Shown here one piece after another: positions 12,825-21,208 of a stretch of 64,000 nucleotides of DNA. Made by a program: the position numbers and the translations under genes. How positions within the stretch are numbered: the stretch's first letter is position 1; every line of letters starts with the position of its first letter. Source of the DNA: Glandiceps talaboti (taxonomy: Eukaryota; Hemichordata; Enteropneusta; Spengelidae). The DNA lies in assembly GCF_964340395.1 (NCBI RefSeq), contig NC_135555.1, forward strand, positions 26,153,725 through 26,217,724. Direction: 5' to 3'. The notes under the pieces were generated by a model that worked only from the letters and a program-made list of their open reading frames with translations, did no database searches and was not told the DNA's origin.

Positions 12825-13341
12825 TGTAGCCGAGGTATATATGGCGCCCTCACTTTGTCCTTATTTCGTACCTTTGTTTTTCCTACTAGTTTTAATTATG
12901 TATGCATTTCTTTTGATTGATGTCCACCTATGCTTTGCTACATAGCCACCTGTTAGATTTAGACATCTTATGAATACTTAGTTCTATGTTTGATTTGTGT
13001 CTTCGTGTCACTGTACAACAGTCCTCAGAGCAGTACACAAGTGTCTCTGTTGCAGTCAAACTAGTTATCCACGTTGCCTTTGTATTGGGATGGTCAACGG
13101 AGTTTGGTCCAAGAAGTCCCGGAGCTCCGCCAATAGATGTACAGGGTGTTCTCGTGTACCCGAAGTTACTTACAGTGCGGGCTAACAAACCTTGGAAATA
13201 TAACTATTTCCAGAATTAGTGGTATATTGGCTGTGTTTATGGTTATTGCAGTGGTGTCTGTCGTCGCCGTGCATACGGAGAGGAAACGTCCAGAAAACTG
13301 TAAACGTGAGTGTTCCTGCATTCTGACTACTCTGAAGCATT

Positions 13342-13540
13342 AAAGTGTCGTACGTGTTGCTGTAGAAGTGTATTATACTGCAGAACTGAATTCGAAAGTG
13401 TCGTACGTTGTTGCTGTAGAAGTGTATTATACTGCAGAACTGAAAGTGTCGTACGTGTTGCTGTAGAAGTGTATTATACTGCAGAACTGAAAGTGTCGTG
13501 CGTTGTTGCTGTAGAAGTGTAATTATACTGCAGAACTGAG
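13342..13540 (+). repeat. four tandem repeats (about 48 bp) in the 5' LTR U3
   Basis: Units start at about 13342, 13395, 13443 and 13490. Each carries AAAGTGTCGT followed by GTTGCTGTAGAAGTGTATTA and CTGCAGAACTGA. Lying just upstream of the TATA box, they are placed as enhancer-like U3 repeats, which is an inference. The same block is at 21726-21924 in the 3' LTR. Confidence 0.9.
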
Positions 13541-13622
13541 AAGAGGCAGAGCTGTATCCAGGAGACTGTCTTATTAGGCAATTCTGTGTTGTGTGTACGT
13601 ACGCGTGTCGCCGTCGGTACAG

Positions 13623-13629
13623 TATAAAG
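13623..13629 (+). promoter_or_regulatory. TATA box of the 5' LTR promoter
   Basis: TATAAAG in the context CAGTATAAAGGGCG. A start site about 25-30 bp downstream (near 13655) would mark the U3/R boundary and leave a long R-U5 of about 900 bp. The equivalent box in the 3' LTR is at 22007-22013. Confidence 0.6.
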
Positions 13630-13890
13630 GGCGTGACTTTAAAAGCGTACTGTGCTATTGTGTTGTGTTGAAGTCCGTGAACTATTGCTCAATTATTCTC
13701 TTTCGTGTCGTGACATTTATTTAAACTAGAAATTCTATTATTTCGTCTGAATATAACCTGCTGTTGTAGGAGTGTACGTCGTCTTTCTTAAGTTTTGTGG
13801 AACTAGACGTGTTCTCGCCAAGTGTAGGAGTTGCTGAACTAAACTTATTGTTTTACGTGCGGTGTACTAACAATCAAGTTTCGTTCAAGA

Positions 13891-14010
13891 ATAGTGGCAG
13901 CCATCTTGTACACGCAAACTTTATAGTGGCAGCCATCTTGTACACGCAAACTTTATTCTGTTTCTTTCATTCAAGAATAGTGGCAGCCATCTTGTACACG
14001 CGAACTTTAT
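13891..14010 (+). promoter_or_regulatory. three repeats with YY1-like GCCATCTTG sites in the LTR
   Basis: Copies start at 13891, 13923 and 13977. Each contains GTGGCAGCCATCTTGTACAC. The core GCCATCTTG is the reverse complement of CAAGATGGC, the known YY1 recognition pattern. They lie downstream of the TATA box, where YY1 sites act in some retroelement promoters. Binding is inferred from the motif only. The same block is at 22275-22394. Confidence 0.5.
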
Positions 14011-14104
14011 TTTACTTTTATGTATTTAGTTCCACCCGTTTCAGCTTCGTGACATTTAATTACTTGCAGTTCCGGCGATATTTGATAGTCAATTTAAACA
14101 TACT

Positions 14105-14275
14105 CATTGTAATATTATTTCACTATACAAACCAAATTAGGACACTTGTTGTAATATTATTTTCTTTGTAAAGACCAATTTAAAACTACTCGTTGTAATA
14201 TTATTTCACTATACAAATCAACTTAGGATACTTATTGTAATATTATTTTCATTTGTATAAATCAACTCAAGACAA
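14105..14275 (+). repeat. four diverged repeats of about 55 bp in LTR R/U5
   Basis: Four copies of a segment containing TTGTAATATTATTT and a following ACAAA- or TATAAATCAA-like stretch, beginning near 14107, 14149, 14193 and 14236. They are AT-rich and in the transcribed part of the LTR. The same block is in the 3' LTR, 8,384 bp downstream. Confidence 0.75.
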
Positions 14276-14567
14276 TTTATCGTACTATTAATTAATTTTT
14301 GGAATTTAGAAATAACCTATTGTAAACTAAATATTAATCTTTGAGAACGGATCCGATAGTGTTTACTTTTCTTACTGAAAGCTTATTTTGTAGATATTGT
14401 GATTTATGTTGATAAGTAAAAGCATACTATCAATTCATTCATACCTATATAATCTCGTGCTATTAATTTTACTATTTATAACTCCTGTCCCTGAACCCAA
14501 GTCCCCACGACGGCATCGATCATACGCAACCTTAGCCCCGTCCGTAAGACTGTGTTGCTTACATTTT

Positions 14568-14585
14568 TGGCGCCCAACGTGGGGC
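14568..14585 (+). other. primer binding site, tRNA-Lys(CUU) type
   Basis: TGGCGCCCAACGTGGGGC lies four bases after the 5' LTR. It is the complement of the 3' end of cytosolic tRNA-Lys(CUU), the primer class called Lys1,2 in retroviruses. It primes minus-strand DNA synthesis. Confidence 0.85.
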
Positions 14586-15031
14586 TCGTGTCAACTTAAG
14601 GTTGCTAGTAGTGTCAATTTGGAAAGTTTAAACTTCCATAGTAAAATTGTACCTTTACAGTTTACCAGTCAATCCGAAAATTGTAATTATTTTGTGCACT
14701 TTATTGCAATTGAAAAAAGTGAATTCATTCTATATATCATCAACGATAAGTTTATGATCGATGCTGTCAGGACTACATACTTGTATACTGGTATTAATAT
14801 TGATAAGATTGAAAGACTTGAATTGACAACAATTACCTTGGAGTAGTAATTTGTGTGAATGCTTATATACAGACTAGTCACTGTGTTTCAAAGGTTCGTC
14901 AATAATTTTAATTCTTACGATTGTCACTTATAGGGTGATTGTATCTATTTATAACGCATTACTCTAGTAATTATCAAGTAGACGTATTAATATTCATCGT
15001 CGTATTATTGTGTTATCTACTTACATACAAA
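14586..15031 (+). other. untranslated leader between PBS and Gag
   Basis: A leader of 446 bp. The frame at 14406-14846 starts inside the LTR and has no recognisable features. The Gag-Pol frame is open upstream to an ATG at 14939, but the context ACAAAATGGC at 15032 is a far better start and lies directly before the RRM. The packaging signal would be expected here but is not identifiable by eye. Confidence 0.6.
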
Positions 15032-18000
15032 ATGGCTTCTGTGATTAACATTTCTAAGAAAAACATACGTAACACTATTCTGATAGATAACATTTCGAAA
15101 GATATTACCAAAGACCATATGTTCGATATTTTATCTCAAGTAGGAGATATTGTAAATTTTGTATTTCCATATGACTCCGTCACAAGTACTCACAAGGGTT
15201 ATGGGTGTTGTGAATATCGTGATGTGGCTACTATGCGTAGTGCTATTGACATGTTGCACAATAGAGAATTTGCAGGTCGTCGTTTGTCTGTCACAATGAT
15301 TCCTACTGCTTTATATAGTCAATTTGATTCTGAAACTGACACTGCAAGTGAGTGTTCAACAGTAGACGAGAAAGAAACGTATATTGTCAAAGACGAAACT
15401 ACTGATAGTCCTTCTATCACTAAACATATAGACACTGCTATTGACCGTGGTAATAGTTATAGTCGGGGTGACCTTGCTAAAATGGCTGAAGTGTTGGAAA
15501 GAGCTGGTCATAGAGTTAAGTGGCAAGATGAATGCGAATCTGAAATATTGGAGCGAACCAGCCACAGGGTTCAGTCACCAGACGAATATGGATCCAATGT
15601 TTCGAGGCAACACCAGCCTACTTCTCTGCATCGCTCATATCACTCTGAATCTTCTCCTGTCTCTTATTCAACCAAACACACAACCACTCATAGTTCGTCA
15701 CATCATGCATATGACGAGACATCGAATTATCCTTCTCTAACTCTCCCAGCAAATTTCTTACAACCACCACGTATAGTTACTTTTTCAGGTGACCCTAAAT
15801 CGAGAGGTGATGCAACTTTTGAATCCTGGCAGTACGAGGTTGAGTGTTTGCTTATGGATGGTACACACCGTCGAGAGATACTTACACCTGCTGTTAGAAA
15901 ATCAATCCGTGGTGAAGCCAGTCAGGTAATTATGCACATGGGGATCGATGCGACTATCGAGCAAATGGTTCGGAAGTTAGAAGGCATCTATGGGGTTGTT
16001 GAAACAGGAGCTACTCTATTACAAAGATTCTATAATAGTAAACAAAACGATGGTGAAACTGTAGCAGGCTATGGATGTAGACTCGAGGTGGCGATAAATA
16101 AGGCTAGAGAAAGAGGGAGTATTTCCGCAACTATGGTTGATGAAGCTCTTAGAACTGTCTTTTGGAGAGGACTGAAAGACGATCGTGTTAAGAATATTGC
16201 AAGACATCGTTACGAAACTGTTACTACTTTTGATGCACTTCTCAGAGTTGTACGAAATGCAGAGCAAGAAGTGGCCGAATCATTTCATTCTGTTGGTAAT
16301 GTTTCTAAACCACGTCAGCAATCTAGCTATGCAAGACAAGCCACTACAAACGATCGAGATAGACAAAAAGAAAGTGACAGAGTAAGAGAGCTTGAATCTA
16401 CTGTAAAAAACCTCACAGAAAGACTTAGGAACGTAGAAATGAGTTCTAATTCAGATATTGGTAGGGGTCGCCCGAGAGAGAGGATGCAGAATGTATTTCG
16501 TTCGCAGAGACCAGAAAACAGTGCTGAAAGAGGCCGAAATCAAACTTATGGTCAACGTAGGAGACAGTACACATCTGAGCCAATAAGATGTTACAACTGC
16601 GGTCAAGAAGGACACATAGCCAGAGTATGCCGAACTCCAGTACAGCGTATACCAGGTCAAAGTTCATCTAGGGCCACTAATCACATGGTGAGTACCGATT
16701 CCAAACCTGTTCTACTTGGTAGTAACAGACAGTTGATGGAGAGAATTGTTGGACGTGCAAACGAGGAGAAAGCATGTGTAAATGGTGTGACTTGCACAAG
16801 TCTTGTTGATACTGGTTCACAAGTAACCACAATAAGTCATTCTTTTCATAAAAAGTATCTGTCAAAATATGCAGTCGAACCACTGGACAACTTACAAGTA
16901 GAAGGTGCCAATGGTTTAGCAGTGCCATATCTTGGTTACATTGAGGTACAAATCAGCTTCCCAGAAGATGTATTCGGTAGTGAGGAAACTTTTGATGTTC
17001 TAGCACTGGTTGTACCAGATAGCAACTATAATGCGAGGGTACCCTTAACGGTTGGTACAAATCTGATTGTTCAGTGTAAAGAGTATTGTCAACGTTTATT
17101 TGGATCATGCTTTTACAGGGACAAAACACAGTCACAAATATGGCAGACCGCATATAGACGTATTGGACAGAGAGACCTTTATTGTAACAGCAAGGATGGA
17201 AAACTGGGAGAAGTAAAGACAAGTTTGAAGCATCCCATCAGAATTGAACCTGGAATGTCCAAAATTATCAAAGGCAGAGTAAAGTCTGGACCAAAGGGTG
17301 ATTGTTATGTTGCGGTGGTAGAACCAGCAGGTATGACTAGTCTCTCTGGAAATGTAATTGTTAGTCCCGTTGCAGTAACCTTGAAATGTAAGGGCAAGAA
17401 AACTTTTGTTCCTGTCCATGTTCACAACATTTCGTCAAAAACTATTGTCGTTGGTCCTGGTGTCGTGGTTGGTGAAATTAATGCTGTCACTTGGGTTGGT
17501 AGTCCATCAAACTATGCCGTCATTTCTAATCGTCAGTCTGTATTGATTGGTGAACCAGAGTTAGAACCCCACCGTATTTCAGGGATGTACCAAGCGTCTT
17601 CAATGTCCGCTGATTTGAAAAGTGAAATACAGTTTGACCTTAGTAAGGCACCTTTAAACCATACCCAGCATGAGCAAGCACAAAGTCTACTGATGAAAAT
17701 GTGCCCTGTTTTTGCCAAACATGACAGCGACTTGGGTTATACCTCTGCGATAGAACATACTATACCTCTCATAGACGAAAAACCAGTCAAAGAACGGTCA
17801 CGTAGGATACCACCTGCTCGATACAATGAACTGAGAAAACTATTACAAAGTATGGTAGATACTGGGGTGATTAGAGAATCGTATAGTCCCTGGGCAGCTC
17901 CGATAGTGTTGGTTGAAAAGAAAGATGGTAGTACAAGGTTGTGCATTGATTACAGAAAGTTGAATGCAAAGACTGTCAGAGATTCATATGCGTTGCCAAG

Positions 18001-21000
18001 AATTGAAGAGAGTCTAGATGCACTGAATGGTTCTAAATGGTTCTCATCGATTGATCTACAAAGTGGGTATTGGCAAATTGGTGTTTCAGAAAGGGATATA
18101 CCTAAAACGGCTTTTGTCACACCATTGGGTTTCTACGAGTGTAATCGTATGCCTTTTGGCCTTACAAATGCTCCGAGTACTTTTCAACGGTTGATGGAAA
18201 AATGTATGGGTGATCATAATTTAAAAGTGTGTCTGGTTTACTTAGATGATATCATAATCTTTTCTTCAACATTTGAAGAACACCTTGAAAGATTGGAAGC
18301 TGTGCTGACTCGACTGGACGAGTATGGGTTAAAGGTCAAGTTATCCAAGTGCCAGTTTTTCCAGCGTGAAGTTAAATATCTTGGTCACGTAGTATCGGAA
18401 AATGGAATACAGACAGACCCAGAGAAATTGTCGGCACTGAAGACATGGCCAACTCCAAAGAATGCCAAACAGCTGAAGTCGTTCCTGGGGTTTGCTGGAT
18501 ATTACAGGCGGTTTGTGAAGGGATTCTCCCAGATAGCTGCTCCACTTCATGCACTGGTTGGTGGAAATCCGAGGAAAAGAAAAGACAAGAAGAAATATCA
18601 GCCCGTCCCAGAGTATAAATGGACAGTTGAATGTCAGCAGGCTTTTGATGTACTGATTGATAAACTGACGTCACCACCGATCTTGGGGTTTGCCGACTAT
18701 AATATTCCCTTCGAATTGCATACTGATGCTAGTCACAGTGGTTTGGGAGCCGCCCTATATCAAGATCAACAAGGTGTCAAGAGAGTGATAGCATACGCCA
18801 GTAGAAGTCTGTCGAAAGCAGAGAAGAATTATCCAGCTCATAAATTAGAGTTTCTTGCTCTTAAGTGGGCCGTAACTGACAAGTTTCACGACTATCTATA
18901 TGGTAATGTATTCAAGGTGGTCACGGATAACAACCCGCTCACCTATGTGACAACATCAGCTAAATTGGATGCCACTGGACATAGATGGTTAGCAGCATTG
19001 TCCACGTATAATTTTACCCTGGAGTATAGATCTGGAAGGAAGAATGGTGACGCTGATGGATTATCTCGTCGTCCTCATGAACCAAGTGATGTTGAAGGGT
19101 GTACCCAGATCTCATCAGATAGTGTAAAGGCAATATGTCAGGCTGTAGATGCGGCACTACCATTGGTAGAAACTGTAGGTGCCAGCCCTGACGTAGTTCC
19201 AAAATTGCTGGAGGAACCTTTATTGGTATCTGGGACCAGATCTCTACCCACAGTGACTGCAGACGAATGGAGAGAACTTCAACAAAAGGACAAAAACATA
19301 AAGAGAATAATCTGGTATATGGACAACAAGAAGCGTCCTCGTCCAATAGATAGGAAAACAGAAATGGCTGAAGTCCAACTCATGCTAAAGGAAATCGACA
19401 GATTATGTTACAAGAATGGTGTAGTATATAGAAAGCGAATGGACTCGAGTGGTAAGAAGCAGTATCAGCTTGTATTACCCAGACAGTATAGAGACATGGC
19501 AATGAAGGGACTTCATGATGATGTTGGTCACCTTGGAAAGGAGAGATGTGTAGATTTGCTGAGGTCACGATTCTATTGGCCCCACATGGCAAATGATATG
19601 GATGAGAAGATTAGAAGTTGCCCTAGGTGTATCCTGAGGAAGGCGCCAACAAGTCAAAGTATCGCTCCACTGGTAAATGTCAACACTACACAACCAATGG
19701 AATTAGTGTGCATGGACTACTTGACATTGGAGGAGTCAAAGGGTGGAATAAGTAATATATTGGTGATCTCCGACCATTTCACCAGGTACACAGTTGCCAT
19801 ACCTACAAGAAATCAGACCGCAAAATTGACAGCCAAAATACTGTGGGAAAACTTTATTGTTCATTACGGATTTCCCGGAAGGTTGCATTCCGACCAAGGG
19901 AGGAACTTCGAAAGTGGAGTAATAAGTGCATTATGTAAGATTGGTGGAATGGAGAAATCGAGGACAACGCCGTATCATCCACAGGGAAATGGGCAAGTGG
20001 AGCGCTTCAATAGGACATTGCTTGGAATGCTGGGAACTATGGGAGAAGAACAAAAGAAAGACTGGAAGACATATGTAGCTCCTCTTGTGCATGCATATAA
20101 CTGTACGAAACATGACAGTACTGGGTTCTCACCATACTTCCTGATGTTTGGTAGACACCCTAAGCTGCCGATAGATATCTACCTTGGTGTGGAGCCGGAG
20201 GAATCAAAACATAGGAGTCATCACGAATATGCTTGTGCTTTGCGGGAACGACTTAGATATGCGTATGGATTGGCATCAACAGAAGCAAGAAAACATGCAG
20301 ATAAGAACAAAGGAAGATATGACAGAAGGACTCACGAATCGATGTTAGCACCAGGAGACCGAGTATTAGTAAGAAATGTTAAATTACGGGGCAAGCACAA
20401 ATTGGCAAATCTTTGGGAAGCTCTACCCTACCAAGTAATTCGACGAACAAATGCCGAATTGCCTGTGTATATTGTTCAGAGAGAAGATGGTAGAGGGCCT
20501 GAACGAATCCTTCATCGCAACTTACTCTTACCATGTACTGTCTTACCATGTCCAGCCATGGTCAAGAAAGGAAAACAAGTTCCAACTCGTAGAACTAGAC
20601 GTAGTTTGCAAAAAGAAATAGTTAAATCATCAGACAGTGTTAGTAGTACATCAGAAGATGACCAGTGTAATTTTGTGGTAAATGTTGTACCTTCTAGAAC
20701 CAAAACTACTGGTATTCCAAGTGGTAGAGATCCACCTACAAATGGTGAAATGGCTGAAATAAAGAGTGATTTAACAGAGTTACGTATCTTAGGCTCATCA
20801 AATGAATCTGATCAAACTTATCAACCTTCCTATATAGAACAACCTACAAGTCCACGCAATGATAGTGCTGACCAGTATCCAGTTGGTACCCCAGAAGCTA
20901 GTAACGATATTGATTCTGAGGTAGAGTCACTGGTGGAAACTGAACCTCAACTTAGGCGATCACAGCGAATCAGAAGGCCTCCAAATCGTTTGACATATTC

Positions 21001-21124
21001 ACAACAAGTATCTAAACCTGCATGGATTGTCAAAGCTGACTTTTTAACATCTTTAAGAGAACAATTTTCAGATCAGACTCCAACCTTGTGTAATGCAATC
21101 ATTGATATTGTCACCAAGGGTTAA
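15032..21124 (+). CDS. Gag-Pol polyprotein with N-terminal RRM, Ty3/gypsy type (2,030 aa)
   Basis: Single uninterrupted frame. About residues 14-90 form an RRM with RNP2-like ILIDNI and RNP1-like KGYGCCEY, closest by eye to CstF64. Residues 91-240 are Ser/Thr-rich, with a duplicated ER..HRV...DE motif near 153-188. Residues 245-416 are a capsid region opening PPRIVTFSGD...FESW, resembling vertebrate PNMA proteins. About 439-471 is a likely coiled coil. A CCHC knuckle uses C520, C523, H528 and C533. The aspartic protease has DTG at 593-595. Reverse transcriptase spans about 915-1125 with YLDD at 1070-1073, and RNase H about 1225-1345 with D1232. Integrase runs from about 1493 with an H-H-C-C finger and D1562, D1621 and E1657 (35 residues between the last two), then a GPY/F-like module near 1775-1833. 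The tail carries RRSQRIRRPPNRL. There is no Gag/Pol frameshift, so the Gag:Pol ratio must be set otherwise. No envelope follows. Confidence 0.96.
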   Translation: MASVINISKKNIRNTILIDNISKDITKDHMFDILSQVGDIVNFVFPYDSVTSTHKGYGCCEYRDVATMRSAIDMLHNREFAGRRLSVTMIPTALYSQFDSETDTASECSTVDEKETYIVKDETTDSPSITKHIDTAIDRGNSYSRGDLAKMAEVLERAGHRVKWQDECESEILERTSHRVQSPDEYGSNVSRQHQPTSLHRSYHSESSPVSYSTKHTTTHSSSHHAYDETSNYPSLTLPANFLQPPRIVTFSGDPKSRGDATFESWQYEVECLLMDGTHRREILTPAVRKSIRGEASQVIMHMGIDATIEQMVRKLEGIYGVVETGATLLQRFYNSKQNDGETVAGYGCRLEVAINKARERGSISATMVDEALRTVFWRGLKDDRVKNIARHRYETVTTFDALLRVVRNAEQEVAESFHSVGNVSKPRQQSSYARQATTNDRDRQKESDRVRELESTVKNLTERLRNVEMSSNSDIGRGRPRERMQNVFRSQRPENSAERGRNQTYGQRRRQYTSEPIRCYNCGQEGHIARVCRTPVQRIPGQSSSRATNHMVSTDSKPVLLGSNRQLMERIVGRANEEKACVNGVTCTSLVDTGSQVTTISHSFHKKYLSKYAVEPLDNLQVEGANGLAVPYLGYIEVQISFPEDVFGSEETFDVLALVVPDSNYNARVPLTVGTNLIVQCKEYCQRLFGSCFYRDKTQSQIWQTAYRRIGQRDLYCNSKDGKLGEVKTSLKHPIRIEPGMSKIIKGRVKSGPKGDCYVAVVEPAGMTSLSGNVIVSPVAVTLKCKGKKTFVPVHVHNISSKTIVVGPGVVVGEINAVTWVGSPSNYAVISNRQSVLIGEPELEPHRISGMYQASSMSADLKSEIQFDLSKAPLNHTQHEQAQSLLMKMCPVFAKHDSDLGYTSAIEHTIPLIDEKPVKERSRRIPPARYNELRKLLQSMVDTGVIRESYSPWAAPIVLVEKKDGSTRLCIDYRKLNAKTVRDSYALPRIEESLDALNGSKWFSSIDLQSGYWQIGVSERDIPKTAFVTPLGFYECNRMPFGLTNAPSTFQRLMEKCMGDHNLKVCLVYLDDIIIFSSTFEEHLERLEAVLTRLDEYGLKVKLSKCQFFQREVKYLGHVVSENGIQTDPEKLSALKTWPTPKNAKQLKSFLGFAGYYRRFVKGFSQIAAPLHALVGGNPRKRKDKKKYQPVPEYKWTVECQQAFDVLIDKLTSPPILGFADYNIPFELHTDASHSGLGAALYQDQQGVKRVIAYASRSLSKAEKNYPAHKLEFLALKWAVTDKFHDYLYGNVFKVVTDNNPLTYVTTSAKLDATGHRWLAALSTYNFTLEYRSGRKNGDADGLSRRPHEPSDVEGCTQISSDSVKAICQAVDAALPLVETVGASPDVVPKLLEEPLLVSGTRSLPTVTADEWRELQQKDKNIKRIIWYMDNKKRPRPIDRKTEMAEVQLMLKEIDRLCYKNGVVYRKRMDSSGKKQYQLVLPRQYRDMAMKGLHDDVGHLGKERCVDLLRSRFYWPHMANDMDEKIRSCPRCILRKAPTSQSIAPLVNVNTTQPMELVCMDYLTLEESKGGISNILVISDHFTRYTVAIPTRNQTAKLTAKILWENFIVHYGFPGRLHSDQGRNFESGVISALCKIGGMEKSRTTPYHPQGNGQVERFNRTLLGMLGTMGEEQKKDWKTYVAPLVHAYNCTKHDSTGFSPYFLMFGRHPKLPIDIYLGVEPEESKHRSHHEYACALRERLRYAYGLASTEARKHADKNKGRYDRRTHESMLAPGDRVLVRNVKLRGKHKLANLWEALPYQVIRRTNAELPVYIVQREDGRGPERILHRNLLLPCTVLPCPAMVKKGKQVPTRRTRRSLQKEIVKSSDSVSSTSEDDQCNFVVNVVPSRTKTTGIPSGRDPPTNGEMAEIKSDLTELRILGSSNESDQTYQPSYIEQPTSPRNDSADQYPVGTPEASNDIDSEVESLVETEPQLRRSQRIRRPPNRLTYSQQVSKPAWIVKADFLTSLREQFSDQTPTLCNAIIDIVTKG

Positions 21125-21194
21125 AACTGTAACTCGACGTGTTCTGTCCTCGTCTACTAGTCATTTCTGTCTTGAATGTCGAGACGACATTTCC

Positions 21195-21208
21195 AAAGTG
21201 GGGGAGTG
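21195..21208 (+). other. polypurine tract
   Basis: AAAGTGGGGGAGTG directly abuts the 3' LTR. It is the expected primer for plus-strand DNA synthesis and is purine-rich apart from two T residues. Confidence 0.75.

Larger units (their letters stand above)
12825..14563 (+). repeat. 5' LTR (1,739 bp)
   Basis: Begins TGTAGCCGAGG and ends GTTGCTTACA, with the canonical TG...CA ends. It matches 21209-22947 with no difference found by eye. It contains a TATA box (13623), a fourfold repeat of about 48 bp upstream of it (13342-13540), three copies of a GCCATCTTG-containing repeat (13891-14010) and four repeats of about 55 bp (14105-14275). I find no AATAAA or ATTAAA between the TATA box and the LTR end. 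The short open frames inside have no recognisable features. Confidence 0.97.

Noticed and set aside
14406-14846. 146-codon frame before Gag as a separate gene
   Set aside because: It spans the LTR end, the primer binding site and the leader, and has no recognisable features.
20355-20530. integrase chromodomain
   Set aside because: The region after the catalytic core fits a GPY/F-like module; no chromodomain aromatic pattern is seen in the tail.
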